From assembly GCA_905207385.1 (NCBI GenBank), contig CAJLLH010000104.1, positions 1-5,123 of the forward strand: DNA of 5,123 nucleotides, in the 5' to 3' direction. The DNA is from an uncultured Eubacteriales bacterium (GTDB lineage Bacteria > Bacillota > Clostridia > Christensenellales > Borkfalkiaceae). The translations under genes and the position numbers were made by a program. The notes below the pieces were generated by a model. That model made no database searches, was not told where the DNA came from, and saw nothing but the letters and a program-made list of their open reading frames with translations. Shown piece by piece: positions 1-5,123 of the stretch (its first letter is position 1; each line of letters begins with the position of its first letter).

Positions 1-69
1 GCCGCGAATTCAGGTGGTACCGCGGTATTGTAATTTATCGCCCTGTGCTTTGGCACGGGGCGTTTTTTT
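1..69 (+). promoter_or_regulatory. T-box riboswitch, 3' part (antiterminator/terminator), partial
   Basis: This is the downstream end of a tRNA-sensing T-box leader; the specifier stem is outside the window. The conserved T-box sequence CAGGTGGTACCGCGG is at 11-25. An antiterminator of textbook form can be drawn. Helix A1 pairs 11-14 (CAGG) with 42-45 (CCTG). The seven-base bulge TGGTACC is at 15-21. Helix A2 pairs 22-27 (GCGGTA) with 36-41 (TATCGC), including one G-U pair. The bulge starts with TGGT, which would pair with an uncharged tRNA ending in ACCA, so the expected discriminator base is A, as in tRNA-Phe. Bases 39-45 are shared with the 5' arm of the terminator, so the two structures exclude each other. 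Uncharged tRNA-Phe should therefore allow read-through into pheS-pheT. The Phe specificity is inferred from the downstream genes, because the specifier codon is not visible. Confidence 0.93.
39..69 (+). terminator. T-box-controlled rho-independent terminator upstream of pheS
   Basis: A ten-pair stem joins 39-48 (CGCCCTGTGC) to 53-62 (GCACGGGGCG), with one T-G wobble and a TTTG loop at 49-52. Seven T residues follow at 63-69. It lies 29 bases upstream of the pheS ATG and its 5' arm is also part of the antiterminator. It is therefore the regulated attenuator of the operon and not the end of an upstream gene. Confidence 0.93.
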
Positions 70-84
70 ATTATTAATTTTTGC

Positions 85-90
85 AGGAGA
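85..90 (+). promoter_or_regulatory. Shine-Dalgarno site of pheS
   Basis: AGGAGA lies eight bases before the ATG at 99-101. It sets the pheS start at this ATG. The in-frame TTG at 81 lies upstream of this site and has none of its own. Confidence 0.85.
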
Positions 91-98
91 ATGTTTTT

Positions 99-1131
<1,033 letters not shown>

Positions 1132-1133
<2 letters not shown>

Positions 1134-1138
1134 GGAGG
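1132..1138 (+). promoter_or_regulatory. Shine-Dalgarno site of pheT, overlapping the pheS stop
   Basis: AAGGAGG starts inside the pheS TAA stop codon (1131-1133) and lies seven bases before the pheT ATG at 1146. The overlap places a strong initiation site where ribosomes finish pheS, which suits equal production of the two subunits. Confidence 0.88.
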
Positions 1139-1145
1139 CACAAAA

Positions 1146-3560
1146 ATGATAGCACCTTTAAGCTGGCTTAAAGATTATGTTGATATAGACGTTACCGCGG
1201 AAGAGCTCAAAGACAAGCTCTTTTCCTGCGGGTTCGAAGTTGAAGAACTTTATCAGGTAGGCAAAGATATTTCAGGCGTATACGTAGGCGAAGTTACCGA
1301 ATGCGAACACGTGGAAGGAACTCACCTTTCTGTATGCAAGGTAGATTGCGGAGATAAGGGCACTTTCCAGATTTGCTGCGGTGCAGACAACGTTAAAAAA
1401 GGCATCAAAGCGCCCGTAGCGCTCGAGGGCGCAACCGTTTACGCCACCGCTAAAGACCACGTTACCATCGAAGGCGTAATGACAATCAAAAAAGGCAAGC
1501 TGCGCGGAATTGTTTCCGAAGGCATGCTCTGCTCAGGCACGGAGCTCGGCGTAAACGGGGACATGTTCGACGGCGCAGACTATAACGGTCTTCTTCTCCT
1601 CCCCGCAGACTGCAAAAACGGCGACGACGTGAAACCCATCCTCGGCTTAGACGACTACATCTTCGATATAAGCATAACCGCAAACCGCCCCGACTGCCAG
1701 AGCATACTCGGCATTTCGCGCGAAATTGCGGCCGTTCTCGGAAAGCCTCTGAAAGAACCTGACCTTTCCTTCTCGGCGACGAAAGAAACAAACAGAAAGG
1801 TTAAAGTTACCGTTGAAGCCCCCGAGCTCTGCCCCAGATACATTGCACACTACGTAAAGGACATAAAAATTGCCCCCTCGCCCATGTGGCTTAAAAGAAG
1901 GCTGGCTCTCTGCGGCCTCCGTTCAATAAATAATGTTGTAGACATAACAAACTTTGTGCTCCTTGAAATGGGTCAGCCCATGCACGCTTTCGATCTCAAC
2001 ACAATAGAGGGCAGCGAAATTGTTGTGCGCAGAGCTGCAGACGGCGAAAAGATTGTTACGCTCGACGAAAAAGAATTCACCTTAAACCACGATAACCTTG
2101 TAATCTGCGACGGCAAAAAGCCCGCCGCTCTTGCAGGCATTATGGGCGGACTTAACACCGAAATCAAGGACAACACCAAAGAAGTTCTGTTCGAAGCGGC
2201 AAAATTCGCCCGCGACAGCGTAAGAAGAACTTCGCGCTCGCTCGGTCAGCACTCCGACTCTTCCGCAATATTTGAAAAGGGCACTAACGAATACACTACC
2301 GAACGCGCAATGAAACGCGCGCTTCACCTTATACAAAAACTTGATTGCGGCACCGTTACCGACGCCTGCGCGGATATAAAAACAGAATATTCAGACACAG
2401 ACGTCAAGAAAATGAGCGTAAAGCCCGAAAAAATCAACGCCCTGTTAGGCATTGAAGTGCCCGTAGATGTTATGACGGATATACTTGAAAGGCTTAACTT
2501 CGGCGTAAAACGCAGCGGAGACGAACTTGAACTTACTTTGCCCCGCTACCGCGACGATATTTTCAGCTATCCAGACATCGCCGAAGAAATTATAAGAATG
2601 TACGGCTACGACCATATAAACGGAACGTTTATGCCTACGGGTAAAATAACCAACGGCGGATATAACGACTCTCAGCGCGAAGTGAACAGAATAAAAGCCC
2701 TGCTTGTGGAAGAAGGACTTTACGAAATTTCAAACTATTCGTTCTATTCCGAAAAAGATATCGATATGCTCCGCATACCCGAAGGCGCGCCCGAAAGGAA
2801 TTATATTAAAATTTTAAACCCGATAAGCGAAGAACTTTCAGTAATGCGCACTTTCCTCGCCCCCTCTATGGTAAACGCTATGCTCAGGAACCTGAAGCGC
2901 GGAAATTACGAAGGCGGCGAGTTTGAACTCTCCAAAGTGTATATTCCCAAGAGTCTGCCCCTTTCTGACTTCCCCGAAGAAAAACTTATGCTTTGCATAG
3001 GCTTGTGGGGCAGCGCTAACTTCTTCGACCTTAAAGGAATTGTTGAAAATATTGCCGACGCTATAAACGCGAAGTTTGAATACGTAAACGGTGAAAGACC
3101 TTATCTTCACCCCGGAATTACGGCAGACATAATCTGCGATGGCGAAAAAATAGGCTGGCTCGGTTCGGTAGACCCCGCAGTACTTGAAAACATTGCAGCA
3201 GAAAGACCTATGCTTATCGCTGAAATCGACTACTCGCTGCTTGAAAAGCACGCTAAACCCTTCAGATATTCCCCTCTTCCCAAATTTGCCGAAGAACAGC
3301 GCGACCTTGCGCTTATTGCAGATTCCGAAATAACCTGCGGACAGATAGAAAAAGAAATACTGGGCGCATGCAAGTATGTAACCGAAGTAAAACTCTTTGA
3401 CGTTTATGTAGGCAATCAGATTGAAAGCGGTAAAAAGAGTATGGCTTTCAACCTTACCTTCACACCCAAAGAAGAAGCTTTCACAAACGAAAAGGTAGAC
3501 GGCTTTGTGAAGAAAATACTTTCCAACTTAAAATTCAAGCTTGGCGTAACATTAAGGTAA
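1146..3560 (+). CDS. pheT: Phenylalanyl-tRNA synthetase beta subunit
   Basis: This subunit binds tRNA-Phe, completes the alpha2-beta2 enzyme and hydrolyses mischarged Tyr-tRNA-Phe. Its 804 residues match the usual bacterial full-length form. Visible domains, in order: the N-terminal strand MIAPLSWLKDYVD; an EMAP-type tRNA-binding domain at ~40-155 (CGADNVKKG at 78-86, SEGMLCSGTELG at 124-135); the B3/B4 editing domain at ~210-400; B5 at ~420-490 (ending PRYRDDI..DIAEEIIRMYGYDHI); the catalytic-like core at ~505-700; and the C-terminal anticodon-binding FDX-ACB domain at ~708-804 (LPKFAEEQRDLALI). In the editing domain, MGQPMHAFD keeps the family histidine (His280), AGIMGG is at 330-335, and VLFEAAKF keeps the acidic residue (Glu350). 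Editing should therefore be intact. The SSAIFEKG segment at 372-379 has Ile where many homologues have Arg. It is the last gene of the T-box operon and is followed by a strong terminator. Confidence 0.98.
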   Translation: MIAPLSWLKDYVDIDVTAEELKDKLFSCGFEVEELYQVGKDISGVYVGEVTECEHVEGTHLSVCKVDCGDKGTFQICCGADNVKKGIKAPVALEGATVYATAKDHVTIEGVMTIKKGKLRGIVSEGMLCSGTELGVNGDMFDGADYNGLLLLPADCKNGDDVKPILGLDDYIFDISITANRPDCQSILGISREIAAVLGKPLKEPDLSFSATKETNRKVKVTVEAPELCPRYIAHYVKDIKIAPSPMWLKRRLALCGLRSINNVVDITNFVLLEMGQPMHAFDLNTIEGSEIVVRRAADGEKIVTLDEKEFTLNHDNLVICDGKKPAALAGIMGGLNTEIKDNTKEVLFEAAKFARDSVRRTSRSLGQHSDSSAIFEKGTNEYTTERAMKRALHLIQKLDCGTVTDACADIKTEYSDTDVKKMSVKPEKINALLGIEVPVDVMTDILERLNFGVKRSGDELELTLPRYRDDIFSYPDIAEEIIRMYGYDHINGTFMPTGKITNGGYNDSQREVNRIKALLVEEGLYEISNYSFYSEKDIDMLRIPEGAPERNYIKILNPISEELSVMRTFLAPSMVNAMLRNLKRGNYEGGEFELSKVYIPKSLPLSDFPEEKLMLCIGLWGSANFFDLKGIVENIADAINAKFEYVNGERPYLHPGITADIICDGEKIGWLGSVDPAVLENIAAERPMLIAEIDYSLLEKHAKPFRYSPLPKFAEEQRDLALIADSEITCGQIEKEILGACKYVTEVKLFDVYVGNQIESGKKSMAFNLTFTPKEEAFTNEKVDGFVKKILSNLKFKLGVTLR

Positions 3561-3591
3561 TTGCTGATTAAACTAAACATTATAGATGAAC

Positions 3592-3630
3592 AGGCAGGCG
3601 GAAGTGTAGTTCTTCCGCCTGCCTTTATTT
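3592..3630 (+). terminator. Rho-independent terminator of the pheS-pheT operon
   Basis: A perfect 13-pair stem joins 3592-3604 (AGGCAGGCGGAAG) to 3612-3624 (CTTCCGCCTGCCT). The loop is seven bases (TGTAGTT), and the T-rich tail TTTATTT is at 3624-3630. It begins 31 bases after the pheT stop. Read on the minus strand, the stem is followed by GTTCATC with no T run, so it should act mainly on the plus strand and not as a two-way terminator for the convergent gene. Confidence 0.92.
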
Positions 3631-3670
3631 ACGCAATTTAATAATAAAATTACTATATTATATTGAATTA

Positions 3671-3682
3671 CATAGTACTATG
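3671..3682. repeat. Perfect 12-bp palindrome between convergent genes
   Basis: CATAGTACTATG equals its own reverse complement. It lies 37 bases beyond the stop of the minus-strand gene and about 40 bases beyond the pheT terminator tail. As RNA it could only fold with a very small loop, and no T run follows it on either strand, so it is a poor terminator. It could be a protein-binding site or chance. Confidence 0.5.
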
Positions 3683-3719
3683 CGTGATAAAATTGCCAAC
3701 TTTTGAGCCAAAACATAAG

Positions 3720-5027
3720 TTAATAACGCAAAATTACGTCCGGAACTTCACCCTCAACTATACACCACGCTACGGGCATTCTGAAGCTTTCTGTAATAAT
3801 TTTAGCGCTGAAAATGCCAGATACGACTACCTTGCACTCAATCTCAAAATAAATTGTATGCACGGAACGATTTATCCCTAAAGAATAAAATTCATTGCTG
3901 AAACCGCAATTAACAATACAATTATCCGGTAAACCAACCTTAAGCTTACCCCAGCTAAACGCAAGCGACGGAATCCCAGTAAGCGCGCCCGAATAAAATT
4001 CCGCCCCGCCACCACTCAGCTCACCGTAAAGCTTTTCCGAAAGCTTGGCAATTCTGTAACCCAGCAAACTCAGCGCGGCACAGTCAACATAAATATCCGT
4101 TACCTCTATCGCCCCGCTACCATTAATCTGATTTGCCTCAGACAATGTCGCAGAATTAATATCAGAATTCAGTTCATAATTGCGTGCAACAGTCTTATCG
4201 AATTTTGTGGCGCTCCGTACAGCACCCAGCATAGAATTTTGCGCAACAGTACGCATATAATACGCAGAATTTTTAATATCGTTTCGGGCACGAACATCAG
4301 CAACCATCACGTAATTTTGCATTGAGTTATTTGATCCGATTCCTATATTAGTCCGTTTGACACTTTTATCCGAATTTCGTGTGGTCTTTTGCATAAAGTG
4401 TAGTTTATTGCTTTGCGGTTTAGCCAATTCCGCACCTTCAGAAACAATTTGCGGGCCAGTATTTTCAGAATTTTTATCACAATGCGATATATCTGCACGG
4501 ATTAGTTCCGCGAAATGCGCTCCAGTATAATATTTTACCCTTTCGCCAAGCCCCAAATAAAGTCGCTCTGCACAACAATTCAAGTTATTGCTTAAAGCGC
4601 TAAAATGATTCCGCTCCGCAAAGCAGTTACTTTTGCAACAAAAACAATTAACAGCTTTAATATTGCCGTTTTGCAATAAAATAAAATCAGATTCTTGTTT
4701 GCCGTATATCTTTTTATTATTGCCGTACTGAAATTCAGTTTCACCGCAGCCGCTATAGGCTCCGGATTTGCTCGCTTCCGTCTGCGTTTCAGCATTAGTT
4801 CTTCTGACCTGCACTAAATCACTGTAACTTACATTTTGCAAAACTTCTTCAGCCGCCATACCTACCGCTTTGACAAAATTCTGTTTTATGCCGCTTTCCA
4901 CAGCAGAACTAATCGCAGCATTCGCATTGCAAAGCAAATAAATTAATAATAGCAACGCAACACCGACAGCGATAAACACTTTAAACTTTAACTTTTTTCT
5001 GCGCCTGAACCTGCTCCTTGACACCAT
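3720..5027 (-). CDS. YunB-like sporulation protein with large central insertion
   Basis: The two ends of this 435-residue protein resemble YunB. In Bacillus that protein is made in the mother cell under sigma-E and is needed for efficient sporulation; its biochemical role is not known. Residues 6-16 (RFRRRKKLKFK) form the basic leader typical of the family, and 17-33 are one membrane segment (VFIAVGVALLLLIYLLC). The amphipathic stretch ~38-75 ends in SYSDLVQVRR. Family resemblance resumes at ~303-335 (AIEVTDIYVD..RIAKLSEKL), with SGALTGIPSL at 346-355 and a C-terminal beta-rich region ending FRMPVAWCIVEGEVPD at 415-430. The ends add up to about 208 residues, roughly a complete YunB. Residues ~77-302 are extra and unrecognised. 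An in-frame TAA lies two codons upstream, so the ATG (or the GTG next to it) is the start. No Shine-Dalgarno precedes it. Asn is mostly AAT here, whereas pheS-pheT prefer AAC. The family call is from recalled motifs and was not searched. Confidence 0.8.
   Translation of the reverse strand: MVSRSRFRRRKKLKFKVFIAVGVALLLLIYLLCNANAAISSAVESGIKQNFVKAVGMAAEEVLQNVSYSDLVQVRRTNAETQTEASKSGAYSGCGETEFQYGNNKKIYGKQESDFILLQNGNIKAVNCFCCKSNCFAERNHFSALSNNLNCCAERLYLGLGERVKYYTGAHFAELIRADISHCDKNSENTGPQIVSEGAELAKPQSNKLHFMQKTTRNSDKSVKRTNIGIGSNNSMQNYVMVADVRARNDIKNSAYYMRTVAQNSMLGAVRSATKFDKTVARNYELNSDINSATLSEANQINGSGAIEVTDIYVDCAALSLLGYRIAKLSEKLYGELSGGGAEFYSGALTGIPSLAFSWGKLKVGLPDNCIVNCGFSNEFYSLGINRSVHTIYFEIECKVVVSGIFSAKIITESFRMPVAWCIVEGEVPDVILRY
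4122..4799 (-). other. Unrecognised ~225-residue insertion inside the YunB-like protein
   Basis: This covers residues ~77-302 of the minus-strand protein. It interrupts the protein between a strand ending VQVRR and one starting AIEVTDIYVD, where ordinary YunB has a short turn. About 27 of the residues are Asn and about 21 are Ser. Eight cysteines occur (94, 128, 130, 131, 135, 151, 152, 183), six of them within 128-152. No membrane segment or known motif is visible. The frame stays open for about 226 codons in AT-rich DNA, which argues that it is translated and selected and is not junk. The boundaries are estimates, good to perhaps ten residues either side. Confidence 0.6.
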
Positions 5028-5031
5028 ATTT

Positions 5032-5040
5032 TATTTTATG
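5032..5040 (-). promoter_or_regulatory. Possible sigma-E/sigma-K-type -10 element of the YunB-like gene
   Basis: The minus strand reads CATAAAATA just before the start codon. It fits the sigma-K -10 pattern CATAnnnTA, and CATAAAAT differs by one base from the sigma-E form CATACAAT. No convincing -35 is seen at the right distance; TTCATTG at 5061-5055 is only a partial sigma-E match. A start about seven bases beyond this element would fall on the ATG itself. In DNA this AT-rich the match could be chance. Confidence 0.35.
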
Positions 5041-5059
5041 CTAACAAACTGCATCAATG

Positions 5060-5080
5060 AATAATTTAAAAAAAATTATT
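5060..5080. repeat. All-A/T inverted repeat upstream of the YunB-like gene
   Basis: AATAATTT (5060-5067) and AAATTATT (5073-5080) are perfect reverse complements separated by AAAAA. The surrounding stretch 5028-5123 has only 12 G/C in 96 bases and several A-tracts (5068-5075, 5081-5084, 5087-5090). With no G/C pair, the hairpin would be weak as RNA. The stretch is more likely to be flexible or curved promoter DNA. No gene is visible in it. Confidence 0.4.
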
Positions 5081-5123
5081 AAAAGCAAAATTAATTAACA
5101 ACAAAATTTTATTTATTTAATAA

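Noticed and set aside
6..25. GAATTC, GGTACC and CCGCGG close together resemble a cloning polylinker.
   Set aside because: GGTACCGCG is part of the natural conserved T-box sequence, and the surrounding bases form a correct antiterminator and terminator. The restriction-site look is coincidental.
81..98. Longer pheS start at the TTG at 81, adding six residues.
   Set aside because: The added codons contain the AGGAGA ribosome binding site of the ATG at 99, and nothing resembling a binding site precedes 81.
3592..3624. The pheT hairpin as a shared two-way terminator for both convergent genes.
   Set aside because: On the minus strand the stem is followed by GTTCATC with no T run, so only the plus-strand direction has a proper tail.
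3663..3881. 72-codon plus-strand reading frame overlapping the end of the minus-strand gene.
   Set aside because: It starts with TTG, has no Shine-Dalgarno, lies mostly antisense to the conserved YunB-like C-terminus, and its product resembles nothing known.
4592..4795. 67-codon minus-strand frame within the insertion, with a somewhat hydrophobic product.
   Set aside because: It is embedded in the long open frame, with no sign of its own ribosome binding site. I considered that it might be the true frame after a frameshift, but it matches no YunB segment and the main frame stays open on both sides.

Overview
The window looks like chromosomal DNA from a spore-forming member of the Clostridia (Bacillota). 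Three things point there: a T-box leader directly upstream of a phenylalanyl-tRNA synthetase operon, strong Shine-Dalgarno sequences (AGGAGA, AAGGAGG), and a convergent gene whose two ends resemble the sporulation protein YunB. An uncultured gut-type clostridium is plausible, but the sequence does not settle genus or family.

Layout. Positions 1-69 hold the 3' end of a T-box riboswitch: T-box sequence, antiterminator and competing terminator. The specifier part lies upstream of the window. It controls pheS (99-1133, alpha subunit) and pheT (1146-3560, beta subunit). These are separated by 12 bases, and the pheT ribosome binding site overlaps the pheS stop. Together they encode the alpha2-beta2 PheRS that charges tRNA-Phe. 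The operon ends at a strong rho-independent terminator (3592-3630). A short AT-rich gap (about 3631-3719) follows, containing a perfect 12-bp palindrome.

A single gene on the opposite strand (5027 down to 3720) encodes a 435-residue membrane-anchored protein. Its first ~76 and last ~132 residues look like a complete YunB. Between them lies a stretch of about 225 residues that I do not recognise. It is rich in Asn and Ser, has a cluster of cysteines, and sits where a beta-turn would be expected. The last 96 bases (5028-5123) are about 88% A+T. They hold a possible sporulation-type -10 element so close to the ATG that the mRNA could be leaderless, which would fit the missing Shine-Dalgarno.

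The pheST operon is ordinary housekeeping and well supported. The part worth a second look is the YunB-like gene with its central insertion and unusual start region. I see no CRISPR array, insertion sequence, phage gene, tRNA/rRNA gene or defence system.
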